64,000 bases of DNA from Apostichopus japonicus (GCF_037975245.1 NC_092572.1:26704989-26768988), one strand, 5' to 3'. Shown: positions 49,414 to 61,242, numbered from the stretch's first letter. The notes: a model not told the origin generated them from the sequence alone. Made by a program: numbers and translations.

Positions 49414-50924
49414 TATATACACATGTATACATATACATACATATGCACACATATACATAAATACATTATACCTATATACATACATATATTAAACCAGGGA
49501 ATATGAAATACTCACTAGGGTCATCATCAGTTTTAGTGTGTGCATAGTTGGGTACTGTAGGGAAGAACAACAGAAACATGGTGAAAATATGTCGAAGGAA
49601 AAACCTTTCTAAATGCACATCCATATATAGAGAGTCTATATCAATCTGCCAGAGCAGTAAAAGTGACGAAAATACCGAAGAACATCTTTTTTGATAGATA
49701 TGCTAATTTGTTTATAAGTTTCTTTCTATTAACTGTTGCTATATAAACTCAATGATGAATATAACTATAACTTTGGATGGTTAAAATACACGAACATAAA
49801 TGCTGATTATAAATATATATTATGGAGCCCTCTGTTATACGTCTGTAGGCTTCTGGAGACAAACTTCAACTCCCTTATACGTCTTTAGGAGACAAACTTA
49901 AACCCCTGATTCTACGATAACAAATTACGACGCCAAGCACAGGGCACGCGCTCTGCCTTTGGACCTGGTTGGTCCAAACTAGCTCTGACCTCTCACCCAA
50001 CTCTTAACTGGTGAGTGACAACCAAATATATTCAAATGACCACATGCAAATGAGCACTCAAACCAGTTTGGCTGTCTTCCAGCCCCCCAACCGAATCATT
50101 TAAAACAAAACATCTGTACAAGCTTCTAATAGCGCATGATACAGAACCTGCCACACCACAGAGCAAACTACCAAACGCGAGCAATGTGTGACTTTATAAT
50201 AACAAGTAAACAATATGTCAACACAAACTAGAGTACGCTTCACAGACGCATCTTATGTGGATTGTACACACATGTACATAGGCCTATAAACAAATGTATG
50301 CATAGGCTACACAAAGAGCAGATGTCAGGATCTGGGTTCCTTAGCAACACAAGTCTTCTTGCTGTTTCTGCATGTAAACAAGCACATACTGGATATCAAT
50401 TATGACAGTAGATGTTCAGATAGTAGCCAGGGTCCATGTTTAACAAGATTTTCATTAGACAGAAAGTAAATCTAAACAGCGTTAGCATCCAAACCAAAGT
50501 AATTAGCCTATTCTCAAACTAACCGGAAAATCCTGTTACTTAGTTATAGCCTTGTGGCTCATCATTTCAAAACTGACAAATGACAAATGGTCAAATTACA
50601 TGTTTGTAGCAACTGGGAGCACATCACATAACCTTGCATGGTTGGTATGTTTTCTTACTGTGGAGTGAGCATGCTGGGTCATTTTAAATATCGATGCTGA
50701 GACTAGCCTAGAGCTGCAAACAAACCTAACTTTAAGCCTAGGCATAGGGCCTAACTGAAAATGGTGTTGAGGACCAATTGTGCGAAAATCGGCTCCGCAG
50801 CTTATGCTACTTTTGCCTGGTCTTTGCAAGTGTGACATTACTTACGCTACGCTTTGATGGTACGTGCATAGTATGTGAGGTATACAGTATAGCCTAACTT
50901 TAGGCTTAAGTTAGATCATCTTAC
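49414..50924 (-). other. Intron 1 of the coiled-coil gene, right part
   Basis: Starts with a TA/CA-rich microsatellite (49414-49492). No exon recognised. Confidence 0.5.
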
Positions 50925-51090
50925 GTTGTTTTCCTGGACCAGCCTTTGGTAGCCGTTGATGTACGTCCCCAGACACAAGCCTTGACTCTATGGGCGGATG
51001 GAGGGTGAGCGATTGCCAAAATAACTTTGCACATGCTTGATCTTCTTTACTAGAACCTGAAAACTCTGTTCTTGGTTCTACTGTTGTCAT
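50925..51090 (-). CDS. Uncharacterised 149-aa charged coiled-coil protein, exon 1 (start)
   Basis: I do not recognise the family. The gene has five exons on the minus strand: 51090-50925, 43127-43057, 41838-41779, 39594-39545 and 37635-37533. Together they make 450 nt, 149 codons plus stop. All introns have gt-ag ends and every phase matches. This exon starts at ATG 51090 and encodes [20 protein letters not shown], a hydrophobic [18 protein letters not shown] and a basic [15 protein letters not shown], with one base (C) left over before gtaaga. There is no signal peptide or membrane segment, so a soluble intracellular protein is likely. Later exons are strongly charged and helix-prone, ending in an acidic tail. 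The 7.8 kb first intron holds a whole hAT transposon. Too short to appear as a long open frame, it was found by splice logic. Confidence 0.82.
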
Positions 51091-52880
51091 ATTGTAATTT
51101 CGAACGGAGGAGGCCTAACGCAAAGCTACCCTTTAGAAATCCATCAAAAGTTTTTTTAAGTAAATAACTTTGGCCTAGTTAGTATGCCGGTTAAATTCAT
51201 TAGTGACATAGCAACCAAAGAACGCTGTCATCTATGGAACGCCATTGGAGTTTAGTCTCAGTATGGTATTACGCCAATATATTTTTCTACACGGAGTTCT
51301 CACGTGTATATACCCATCATAAAAAACAATCTTTTCCTTCATGTATTTTGGATTCATACCTTCCAAATTAGCCTACTTATGAATTCCTTTTATTTGACAG
51401 AAAAATTCTGAAATGTAGTAATATTTATACTGTGAGATCGATTACTTTTGAGTTCATCGGCGTATACATTTATTTTAGGCTCGTAAATGTCGTAAATTTC
51501 AGTCTCCAGTGACCGTGGCCTTGTCGAGGATTTGCAGAATCTTGAGCTGTATTTTGTACGGGGAGGGGGGTCTTAGAGAGAAGCTCCTGCCCTTTGAGGA
51601 AGATTGCTAAACAGATGGTGCATAGTTGCAATTAGTGCTATACTTTGCAACAAAGAAATATTGAAGGATGTTCAACCGTTTAGGTTGTGATGAACATACA
51701 TGATGTAGATTTATATCATGTAGACAAGGTTTACTTTTGTAATATTCTGTCTGTCAGAGGTTGGGGGAGGGGGAAGGCTGATCCCACTTGATTATATTTT
51801 GGGGTCAGAACCCCACCCAGCCGTTCCGAAACCACAGTTGCAACCTGTCAAATCTTACATTCAAAACGAACTGCATGGGTAACGATGTAATGGGACGTTC
51901 ACATGATCAAGTATGGGTCGTTTCTGATTTCAAAATTAAAATAAAATAGGAATAAAATTACACGGACAAAGACCCGTTCCTTACTTTATATCATCTTATT
52001 AATTCGACAAAATTTTCACACCGAATTAACGACACCTTCCATATACCCCGGTATTCAACGTGTGTGTGCTCCCACTCTCTGTTCAGCCAAACATAAATAT
52101 ATTAAATATTCATATATTTGGAAGATTTTTTTCATGCGCTAAAAGCGGAAAGGTGAGAATCGCACGTTCATCTCTGTGACATGTAGATGATAAATACGAT
52201 CTGAATCCACGAAGCGGCAGGACTAATCTTGATTCTGCTTAGAGTTGACGACGAAGACACGTGATCACAACCGAGTGACCCGTATGTATAAAATCAAAGA
52301 TTTCAGGTAGCTGTTTTTAAGATCACGTATTTACTGTAATTTGAAAATTCAAGTGAAAACCAGAGTAATCCAGCTTTTGAATTGTTTGTAGACGGAAAGG
52401 TCAATAGTTTACAGGGCCGTAGCATGCGGAGGGGTGGGGTGGGGTGGGGGGGGGGGGTTGGAACATCAGGATTTAACCTGTGTGAACAGTGTAGCAGTCT
52501 AATGTGAAACTATGGTTCATAAATACATTCATTACTTCTATGAGTTTTATGTAGGCCCATCTGTTTTATTATTAGTCCCTATATCAGTGTCCTATGTATT
52601 TTTACTAAGAATATTCAGGCACTGGGAACATATGTATATACCAGGGCCTTTATTAACATTCTAACTAGGAGAGGGTGGCTTCCCAGTCCCCTACACCGCC
52701 CACCCAATCAGATCTTTTCTTAAAAAATGGCCCTGGTATATTCGCACATCAAAGCATCAATATTTAATATTTGGACGATCCTTAATGTTTCTCGATGTTC
52801 TTCAACTGCATCCTAGAGACTTAACCCACCCAGGCTACGGGCCTGGTTTGTTACTACCCTCGTAGTTGCATAGCAAACCA
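51091..52880. other. Intergenic; upstream region of the coiled-coil gene
   Basis: The first 30 bases beyond the ATG (gtaatttcgaacggagg on the plus strand) are the probable 5' UTR. No TATA box is evident. A G-rich run lies at 52427-52460. A cagggccgtagc at 52412 resembles a hAT end, but no partner end was found. Confidence 0.45.
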
Positions 52881-52883
52881 CTG

Positions 52884-53990
52884 TTCTTCGTCTTCGTCTT
52901 CGATACGGTGACACATCCGCAAAAAGGGACAATATCTCACCACACACACGTCAAGAGAATCACTAGTTAAATCTGACCCGAGTACTGATATAAGTGACAG
53001 GATTCACAGAACCACTGGAACTACTAATGAGGTCTGAAGGCAGACTATTCCAATCCCTAATTGTATTTGGAAAAAAACTATACTTATAGCAATTGGTACT
53101 GGCATACAGTTGGCAGAAATGCATATCATGCATGTTCCGACTCCTACGCAGAGGCTTTCTTAGGCAGTCAATAGGGATCTGAGCCTGACCATAGATGCCC
53201 TTAGCAAATAAGATGATTCTACTTTGTCTGCGCCTCTCTGCCAAGGGCACCAGGTTTAGGTCCCGTAACAGAGATGAGACAGAGCCAGGCTCTCTTGAAT
53301 AATCTGAAGCGATGAAACGGGCTGCACGCCTCTGAATGTTTTCGAGGTTGTGCTGCAAGAAAGCTTGGTGGGGATCCCAGACAGAACTGGCATATTCCAA
53401 TACTGGCAGGAGGAGACCTTTATATGCAGCCAATTTTGCATCCTTCGAACAGGGGGATAAGTTTCTACGAAGAACTCCCAATATCCTATTTCCTTTGTTA
53501 CACACATTTTGAATATGCTTTCCCCAGTTGAGATCTGAAGTGATATGAATACCCAGATATTTAACACAATCAACCTTAACCAAGTGAACCCCATTGAGCA
53601 TGTAATTGAAATTTACAGGTTTCCTCTTTCTAGTAATGGTCATAATGTTACATTTCACCGGCTGGAAACTCATGCCCCAATCTTTAGCCCATTGCCCTAG
53701 TATATTAATATCTTCCTGAAGTTGATGACCATCACTGACATCATCGATAACCCGATAACAGACACAGTCATCAGCGAACAGTCGGACACCAGAAGAAACA
53801 GCATTACCAATATCATTTATGTAGGCCAGGAAGAGAATGGGTCCCAAAACTGACCCTTGCGGAACACCGGAAGTAACCTTAGAAGGATTAGACCTAGACC
53901 CATTGACAACAACCGACTGCTCTCTATCACTCAGAAAAGCATCCACCCAGCAGAGAACCTGATGTGTTGCACAAATGATCTTATCTCAAC
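52884..53990 (-). mobile_element. 5'-truncated non-LTR retrotransposon (Jockey/CR1-like)
   Basis: Contains the 3' half of a reverse transcriptase frame and ends in a short repeated tail (about three copies of cgaaga on the minus strand, 52884-52902), typical for LINE families whose RNA ends in a microsatellite. The 5' boundary is unclear; the coding frame runs into a stop near 53978. No endonuclease domain and no target duplication seen. Confidence 0.85.
52963..53946 (-). pseudogene. Reverse transcriptase, C-terminal 327 residues of a LINE
   Basis: Would copy the element's RNA at a nicked target. Visible motifs: VTSGVPQGSVLGPILFLAYI (RT motif 4), then GVRLFADDCVCYR with the FADD catalytic aspartates (motif 5), WGMSFQPVKCNIM (motif 6), VKYLGIHITSDLNWGKHI (motif 7), and the thumb with CSKDAKLAAYKGLLLPVLEY. 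The C-terminus carries TIRDWNSLPSDLI, usual for Jockey, CR1 and Rex-type elements. There are no stops or frameshifts over 327 residues. The frame extends left in sequence sense through HQVLCWV without a start, so the N-terminal half and endonuclease are missing and the copy cannot move on its own. Confidence 0.92.
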
Positions 53991-54249
53991 GCCCTGCTTC
54001 AGATATTCCTGCGTTAAAATCTCATACCCCATGCATCGAATCTGTTACCGTGCGATCAAGAAAAGAACATATGTTAGATATGATCTTAGCCAAAACTGAG
54101 CCATATCTCACACATTCTTGTATCAACTTGGAGAGAAGGGTTGCACCAGCCTTTCATAAGATGAATTTCGAAATAGCGCTCTCTATTAAGTGCACGTTGG
54201 CAAGTTGCAATTATTTTGCGTGCAGACGAAAGTAACATACCACAATGAC

Positions 54250-54392
54250 GAAGTTGGAAAAGATGGAGAGGGACAGGGGAGGGCAAGGTGGAGGGAGAGG
54301 GGAGGGAGAATGGGGGAGGGAGAATGGGGGAGGGAGAATGGGGGAGGGAAGAGAGAGTAGAGGGGTGACTTGGGGAAAGTGAGAACGGAGGG
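54250..54392 (+). repeat. Purine-rich tract with a 14-bp tandem
   Basis: Over 130 bases that are almost only A and G, including about 3.5 copies of gggggagggagaat (54299-54350). Capable of G-quadruplex or triplex structure. Confidence 0.85.
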
Positions 54393-55792
54393 ACATGAAT
54401 GGGGAAGTACGTGTATCTCTTCGCTTTGAGGGAACATCCAGTTAAACATTATTATAATTTAGTGTACTTTCATTTCTCGTTTCAAAGTAATTGTAGCGAC
54501 AGTAAGAGAAGTATGAATTTCCGTTTGATATTAGACGAAATATTAGAAATTAGTCGGAAATGTCCAAATTTCGAGATGGATTGTTTATTTATTTCCGATA
54601 TATTGTTTTGTAATATCGTGGTTGGGAGCTTGCAAATAAAACATAAACATTCTCACGGTATGGGCTCTTCTTCCAACCCCGCCCCCACCCCTCCGCACAG
54701 ACTGCTCGGCACACCAACTCCATAGAAGCTTTCTATGCTGGTGATTTAGTGATTCACAGGGAAAGTTAGTTCTTCGTCTTCAAACATTTTGATAGTAGTA
54801 ACATATACATGCGCAAAGACGGGTCGGGAGGTGGTGGGGAGGGCTGGTTGGTTGGGGGATATCAGGTGTCCACAGTCAATCGTTGAAGAACAATTATACC
54901 ACTGCAACGGGTATACATCTTTTTAACAACCTCACGTAAAAATTAAATCAAGAGTATTTATTTATTTATAATATGGTCTAAATGTGCATCGTTTGAGGTC
55001 TATTTTTTTTTGGGAGGGGGGGGGGAGGGGGGTAAAGTGGACCTTTAGTCTGCCTTAAATGGGAGTCTGCTTCAACAACCACAAAACTTCACCACCTCCG
55101 TCATAAAATCGTTAAATCGCCAATGGCTCTGCCGTATTATTATTCAGCCCCTCTCTAAATCTTTCAGGGGAATTTTAAAATCTCCCCCTATCCAACCTTT
55201 TGACGCCATATTGTTTTCATATGACCTACGTACTATAAGATACTACTCATCCTATTATCATACAAAACATGAGGGTAGTTTACTATAAAGCATAGGCGAA
55301 CCTTTGACTAGCCCACTTCAAAATATAAGAACCGGCGGGGCGAACTTTGAGATTACTGTTGTCATAAATTGACGTCATCAATGACTGAATGCACTATTTG
55401 GAAAAACAATGAGACGCACATCATACGTAACCTACAAACGAAAAAAAAACGGATTTTGTTTTTTTGCACTCATTTTTACCGCTCTGTAGCGCATGGTTAG
55501 TATACCTATGGGACATCATTCTGTGCCTGAGTATCAAGTTAATAGTTGAATTGTACCTTTAATAGCACTGCACTGCAGCTTTGAGATGTCCCTCACCTCA
55601 CTTCCATTCCACCCCACTCGAACCCATGCCACCTCACCAACCAACCCTGTCTATCCCTTTCCCTCCCTACCTCCCTCCCTCTCCCCCGCCCACTCAATCA
55701 CACCCCAGCGTTAACTGAAAAAGAAGTGAGTTGATCATGTAATTCAACACGAAAATATAATCTACTAGCAAATAGCAAATAGCAAGTAGTAT
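54393..55792. other. Intergenic and probable 3' UTR of the Ig-LU gene
   Basis: AT-rich, with a G-run at 55011-55034. A minus-strand ATTAAA (tttaat at 55558-55563 on the plus strand) may be the poly(A) signal of the gene ending at 55793. Confidence 0.4.
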
Positions 55793-56076
55793 CTATCGTA
55801 TTATGGTCACCAAGATGTACAGCACGGTACCGATGAAAGCGCCAGTGGTTAAGCTACTTCGAGCGCTCCCAGAGGTTGAATATATCCGCTCTTGGTTATT
55901 GCACTCATCACCGCTGCTACAGAAACAAGCTTTCGCGTTTGTCAGGCCGCTTGCGTCACCAAAGACAGAAAGAGCGTTCAACTGAATTAAACTGTTGGGT
56001 AGCGTGACACACCGCTCTTTCAAAATACTCAATTTATCACCGCATCCTCGGATAGTTGCGTACTTGCTTGTACCAT
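55793..56076 (-). CDS. Ig-LU GPI protein, exon 6: second half of Ly6/uPAR domain and GPI signal
   Basis: Acceptor tactcttcag; G plus AT gives D, then GTSKYATIRGCGDKLSILKE, RCVTLPNSLIQLNALSVF, and TNAKACFCSSGDECNNQ. RGC, then the terminal C-F-C-x5-C-N with Asn right after the last cysteine, is the three-finger signature. With exon 5 the domain has ten cysteines, the normal Ly6 number. The tail has small residues (STSGSARSS) and then a hydrophobic TGAFIGTVLYILVTIIR ending at TAG, as expected of a GPI-attachment signal. A short single-pass membrane anchor is the alternative. The C-terminus lacks a cytoplasmic tail, which favours GPI. Confidence 0.92.
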
Positions 56077-56098
56077 CTGAAGAGTAAGATAAAAAACA

Positions 56099-56223
56099 TC
56101 AGTATCATCATCATCGTCACCACCATCACAATCACCATGACCCCCACCAGCACCTACACCACCATAACCTTCCATCGCCAACACCACCATCACTATCATC
56201 ATGACCAGCACCACCACCATGAT
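56099..56223. repeat. ATC/ACC trinucleotide-like repeat in the Ig-LU intron
   Basis: Degenerate catcat and caccac runs between exons 5 and 6 of the Ig-LU gene. Starts about 25 bases upstream of the exon 6 acceptor in gene orientation. Confidence 0.85.
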
Positions 56224-56683
56224 ATGATGTTAATGGTGTAACTGAACAGTGATTTTCCAATGCAAGGGCAGTATTACGTAATGTTATAACTCACATTATC
56301 TCAGGCCATAGCCGCCATACTAACAGTCTTATGTTTTTTCTATTGCGTTTTGTGTTGCTAAGGAACATGGCTATATTTGTCTGTGTATTAGACTAAGTAA
56401 TTCAGCCGCTTTAATCGATAAGCCTTCAAAAGTTTGAGATGTTATGTCTCAAAACTTTTAGTTGGAGTAACAATGCAATCTGGATTGATAGCAGTGTTGT
56501 TTAACGTGTTTACAACTTATCAAACTTAAGTTTGTAATTAAAAGTCATCTTTTTTCGAGAAGCCGAAAAGTAATATATGGGTAGGCCATACCGTACGGAC
56601 ATTTTATGACATTGGTTAGGCTATGTGTAGCCTATATTTCTATAATAACGATAATAATATTACTATAATACATAGGTTATTAC

Positions 56684-56833
56684 CTAAGCTCGGTCCCGTG
56701 GCATTGATTGTAACGCAGGACGAGTCACACTTCTCTGTGGCGGAGATACCGTCTGCTACGGCACAATTATCTCCTTCACCGAGGATACTTCCAGATCCAA
56801 AATGGCGGCATTTCACGCAGGAAAATGGTTCAC
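56684..56833 (-). CDS. Ig-LU GPI protein, exon 5: first half of Ly6/uPAR domain
   Basis: Acceptor acaatacag; G plus GT gives G, then EPFSCVKCRHFGSGSILGEG, DNCAVADGISATEKCDSSCV and TINATGPSL, with one base left before gtaata. FSCVKC is the CxxC that opens three-finger domains, followed by three more cysteines (DNC, EKC, SSC). INAT is a possible N-glycosylation site. Splitting of the LU domain by a phase-1 intron is usual for Ly6 genes. Confidence 0.88.
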
Positions 56834-57532
56834 CTGTATTGTAAGACATTTAGAAAAACATATAGTTAGATAAAGATCAGCGAACTTGTTTCCATACACT
56901 CCTTTTATTAACATATGCAAGCCGAAGGACGTGTAATCCACCATTCGGCGATAAATCCCCAGATCTATGAATATGCATTTTTGAATAATTGTTTACCTTT
57001 CTTCGATACGGCTTTTGAAGACAATTTCATAGCAATAGAAACATTTTCAGAATAGGTATTACGTTATGAAAAAAGAATGCGGGTGGTTAAGTGTAAATCT
57101 CAATTCTCTGCACGGTCAGCACGGAGAAGTCCTCAAATATATGAATATGCAAATTAATCAACTTCACCTTTCTTCTAAAGGGCTTTCGACGTTTGCCGAT
57201 CAATTTATAGCTAAAGATATAGGTTTCAATAGGCAACTTACATAATGATATAAGAATATCATTATTTTTTTTGACACATCAGAGCTCTGAAAAAGTGTAA
57301 ATCTCAACTTCTTCTCTAATGAATATGCAGCGAACACAATTCAGAAATTCCCAAATATATGAATATGCATTTTGCATATTTTATTCTTTTGAATCGAAAG
57401 AGAGCTTTAAACCTTTGAAAGAACAGCTAAGTTAATTACCACGTTTAACGATGTGTAAGATATATTATGAAACTGGAATGGAAGTATAAAGAGATTTACT
57501 TTGGATTTACCAATTCTAATGAAAGAAAATAT

Positions 57533-57722
57533 TGTGTAAAAGTAAGTTGGCCTGACGTTCCGATCCAACAGGATCTTCTTCGAAGGCTAAATGACAAGTA
57601 ACAGTGACAGAAGGGACAAAAACACGCACAGAATACAGACAGGTTAATGAGCATGGTGAACACAAAGAGATAGATGTAAGGGGATTAGTAGACAAGGGCA
57701 GGAGAGAAGAAAGAAAGGGAAA
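57533..57722 (-). mobile_element. Interspersed retroelement copy C
   Basis: The minus strand is about 90% identical to 2254-2455. The hairpin region reads gatcctgttggatcgg, with mutations that break the hammerhead-like core (CGAAGA, GGAAC). The flanks share an approximate repeat (aaagaaaatatt left, aaaggaaaatat right), a probable target duplication. It sits in the intron right after exon 4 of the Ig-LU gene, same orientation as the gene. Confidence 0.75.
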
Positions 57723-57739
57723 AAAAGGAAAATATATAC

Positions 57740-57877
57740 CTTCCAAGAGACCCAGGGTGATGACAAGATCTCGAAAATATGAGAAATCCTGGAGAGCTGC
57801 CCTACAGGTAAATTTGGTACTATTCAGTTTCTTTGCGGCAATTATTCTCAACGTACCATCATTTACTTCGAAATCTC
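57740..57877 (-). CDS. Ig-LU GPI protein, exon 4: second half of Ig domain 2
   Basis: Acceptor tattttcaacag; A plus GA gives R, then DFEVNDGTLRIIAAKKLNST, KFTCRAALQDFSYFRDLVIT and LGLLE, with one base left before gtatat. GTLRIIAAKKLNSTKFTC matches strands E-F with the second cysteine. NST is a possible N-glycosylation site. A retroelement copy lies within about 20 bases of the donor. Confidence 0.88.
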
Positions 57878-58516
57878 CTGTTGAAAATATGTCGTTTCCA
57901 GAAATTTTCAGTTAATTGGAAAGTAACTTTGATTGAAAAAATCTCGATATTTCTTAGTTCTATTGGTTGTTGTTTACTTCGTTTCTTTACAATGGTTAAG
58001 ACTAGATAACAGAAGCATATTGAATTTCGAATTGACGTCTTCTATTTATCAAATCCCTTCAAACTTCCGCCCTTTGAGCTATAAAGGCTTATTTCAAAAT
58101 CATCATTTAGCCATATACTGTACGTTTGTGTTTCGATACAACTGTAACAGCCTGCTCCTTAAGGATTTGAATACGCTCTTTTTTATTGGCTATCATGATT
58201 TATTATAATATTGTTATTAATGTATTTTTTTGTATTTCGAAAATTATATTTAAAATCGCATTGATTCCATTTCGTTTGGAAATAACAAATTTATCAAATT
58301 GAGAATTTTCTATAATTGAATAATCCAGAATTTATGAAAAAGACACTTTCAAAAACAGATATATTTATTAACTTAATCAACAAAAAATATAGAAAGAGAA
58401 ACCAACAAATTATAATAATTTGGATGGCCTATATTTTATATTTGAACTTGGATATTTGTAAAAATTTATTTAATTAAATTAAAGTAATTTAAAGATTAAT
58501 TGATGAATTAACTCAC

Positions 58517-58666
58517 TCTCGCTATCTGCAGTTATTTTCCTGTCCCCAACATACCACTCGTATGTGATTTTTGAGGCACTCTTGGCGGTGCATTCCAGTA
58601 CACCAGATTGTCCCTGTCTTAGGTATTGAACCTTTTCGTCGTTTTCATTCGGAAACTTGATTTCAT
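58517..58666 (-). CDS. Ig-LU GPI protein, exon 3: first half of Ig domain 2
   Basis: Acceptor tttctgtag; G plus AT gives D, then EIKFPNENDEKVQYLRQGQS, GVLECTAKSASKITYEWYVG and DRKITADSE, with one base left before gtgagt. VLECTAKS is strand B with the first cysteine. YEWYVGDRKI is strand C with the usual Trp, so domain 2 has the canonical core that domain 1 lacks. Confidence 0.9.
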
Positions 58667-60863
58667 CTACAGAAAAATGATATGAAAGGATGTCAAATTT
58701 GAATTTTGTAATCCAACACTGCTTTGAGTCTATTTTTTTATATTTTATATGCTACTTTTATTTTCTGAGGAACGACCCTCTAAACATATGAGGCTTATTA
58801 AAAGTGGCTGGACTACTAAGCCTAACACACACATAGGCGTAGGAGCCCAATTTGATTTCGGGTGTGTCAGTACCAGAATATTCGCCTAGAAATGATAAAT
58901 AACTAATATTATAGTTTGTAGTCATTTTTGGTGCATCTGAATGCAACTTTTAAGCAGTCCTTGTTTCACAAAAAACATCTCCCCTCCCCCTTCGCCCCCT
59001 CGCCCTCCAACACCCACACATGCACACACCCTTCACCTTACCGGTCAAGCCGAAACCAGTGCCTCTTTTAAGAATTCATAATAAAAACACGAACAAGTAA
59101 TTTGGCAAATGTAGTGGAAAATTTGAAATGAAATATCCAACATTTCCAGATAAAATAGTCGAAATTTCGGTAAAAGGCGAAATTTCGAGAAAATAGTCGA
59201 AAGCAGGAAATATGTCGCAAGTTTGACATAAAAATAAAAAAAATCAAGAAGAAACTTGAAATATATTAATAAAACTTCGATACAACAAGTCAATTTTTTC
59301 CTAAAATAGTGTATGAAAATTGCTTAATTTTTAAAGTCTATAATTTCAAGAACAACGAGAAATTCGAGATAACACTAGATATTTCTAACGTCTCAACTGG
59401 GCCACCGTAACTTCGTGAAGCCCCAAAAGTCCTCAAGAGAGCATTGTCAAATCCCTCCGATTTGCTGCCCTTCACTTGTTGATAGCTTCACATGCCAGTG
59501 GCGAATCCAAATTTTAGAAAAGGAGGAGTTTGGCCATGGGAACGTTAAAGGTGATTCAAATGTAGGGTTGTCTCGGAGGATAAACCCTCCCTCCCACCCC
59601 GCCCTCCCCCCCAAAAAAAAGGAAAATAATTGAAGAAAAAAGAAGTGAAATTTCAGACGTCAAATAGTGCATTGTTTGCTTTATATATATTTAGACTATG
59701 CAATAGGACTATCATTAGGTCTTAACCCAGAGTTGTTCCAATAACTAGCTAATTGTTATTTGTTGTTTAAGCTTGACGTGGTGATGAACCGAGGGGGGGG
59801 GGGGGGAGGGGCAGGGTTGGAGGGGGGCTGCCGTCGACTTAAAGATGACTGATATTTCGTTGAATTCTTAAATATATCCCAAAACTGTAATAATTCATAT
59901 CGTTCTTTTAACCGAGGTCAACATATTCTAAAACACTGTCAAAATCTAAACCCCTGAAAGCAAAACTGAAAATGACGTGACGTTATTAACGTCAGAGATC
60001 AAGGTACTTTTCGACTCACCCTTTCGTCTGAACCAACTTGACCTCTTAACTACTTGTTCATTAGTTTCGTTACTTTTGTTTGAATGAAACTTGTCAAATT
60101 TTGATTGACAGCAATTATGATATGAAAAAAAATATCATAAAATATCGACCAATATCGACCAGAATGGTGCAATTGTTCTTTTTTTTTTATTGCGAACGTA
60201 AAATAATATGACAAGGAGTAAGTGAAAATGTTTATGCTAAAAAGGGCTTCGGCTTTTGTAGTGAAGTCCAGCGTACAATGAGATGACGTAGTCATTATAA
60301 GCCTAATAGACTTTATTTATCCGTGTTTGTTCTTACTCCGAATAAAACACATTATTTTTAGATTTGATAACAGAAAGGAGATATGGTAGCGCAAAAAATG
60401 AATGGAAGCACCTGGGGAAGGGGTAGGGGGAGGGGTTCGGAACTGCGGGCATCATGGTACATGGTCTTTCGATCTTCAAAGAGCAGCCTAGGAAATATTG
60501 TCTATCGGTGAGAAAAGAGGCTTCTTTACACGTGATCAAAGCTTGCAGCTCTCACATCTCAATATAAATATCGATATATCTACATGGTCATGATACGGAT
60601 AATTGTAATCGCCATGAATGAGCCAACGTTTCAGCAATGCATTAAGTGGTAGCTTTTACCTATTGTAAACTTTCTGCAGAGGACTTAGAAACAATTTCTT
60701 TTGTAATTTTTGTTTGTAATTTTTGTTTGTAAGTCAATTAAATGTAGACTGCTTTTTTAAATTCTTCAAAAATAAAAAGTGGGTCGGGTGGAGGGGGGGG
60801 GGTGGGTAGCATTTCATCCTTAGTTACAGTATTACATAGTGATGGAAATATACTCTTATTTAC
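58667..60863 (-). other. Intron between Ig domain 1 and Ig domain 2
   Basis: AT-rich, with G-runs at 59793-59808 and a C-run at 59600-59613. A cagtggcgaatcc at 59495 looks like one hAT end, without a partner. No further Ig exon was found here. Confidence 0.5.
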
Positions 60864-61022
60864 CATATACGGCTAATGTAAATCGGCCACATTCTAGCAT
60901 TTCCTGGCCTGCAGGTTTCTCACATGTGTATTCTCCTGCGTCTGACAAAATTACGTTGAAAATTCGAAGAACCCTTTCCCTAGCAGCCACGCTGCCCTCT
61001 GTCGATAACCTGTCCTCTGTCC
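60864..61022 (-). CDS. Ig-LU GPI protein, exon 2: second half of Ig domain 1
   Basis: Acceptor tcatcaacag; the G of the previous exon plus GG gives glycine, then TEDRLSTEGSVAARERVLRI, FNVILSDAGEYTCEKPAGQE and MLECGRFTLAVY, one base left over, donor gtaaat. LRIFNVILSDAGEYTC is the classic Ig F-strand signature (D-x-G-x-Y-x-C). An additional cysteine (MLEC) may pair with AQC of exon 1. An intron in the middle of an Ig fold, with phase 1 outer boundaries, is common in animal Ig genes. Confidence 0.9.
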
Positions 61023-61166
61023 CTGTTGATGAAATTGAGTTAAGTTGTTGACGATATTGAGTTAAGTTCAATTGTGCTTTTGTATCGTTGTATCGTTATG
61101 CCAATGTATCTTACTCATGGAACCGACACACAATCGGAATTTCATCTAAATTAGATTATATTTACG

Positions 61167-61171
<5 letters not shown>

Positions 61172-61226
<55 letters not shown>

Positions 61227-61242
61227 ATATATATATATATGT
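61172..61242. repeat. (AT)n microsatellite, about 35 units
   Basis: The longest pure TA tract of the window, between the two halves of Ig domain 1. Confidence 0.95.

Noticed and set aside
52412-52740. Possible hAT element starting cagggccgtagc
   Set aside because: Only one end is seen; the downstream agtcccctacaccgcc is not a convincing partner and no duplication flanks it.
54086-54286. Extension of the LINE reverse transcriptase to the N-terminal half
   Set aside because: Frames upstream of about 53978 contain stops and do not show the expected RT motifs, so I treat the element as truncated.
59495-59640. Possible hAT element starting cagtggcgaatcc
   Set aside because: No matching right end or 8-bp duplication within a reasonable distance.
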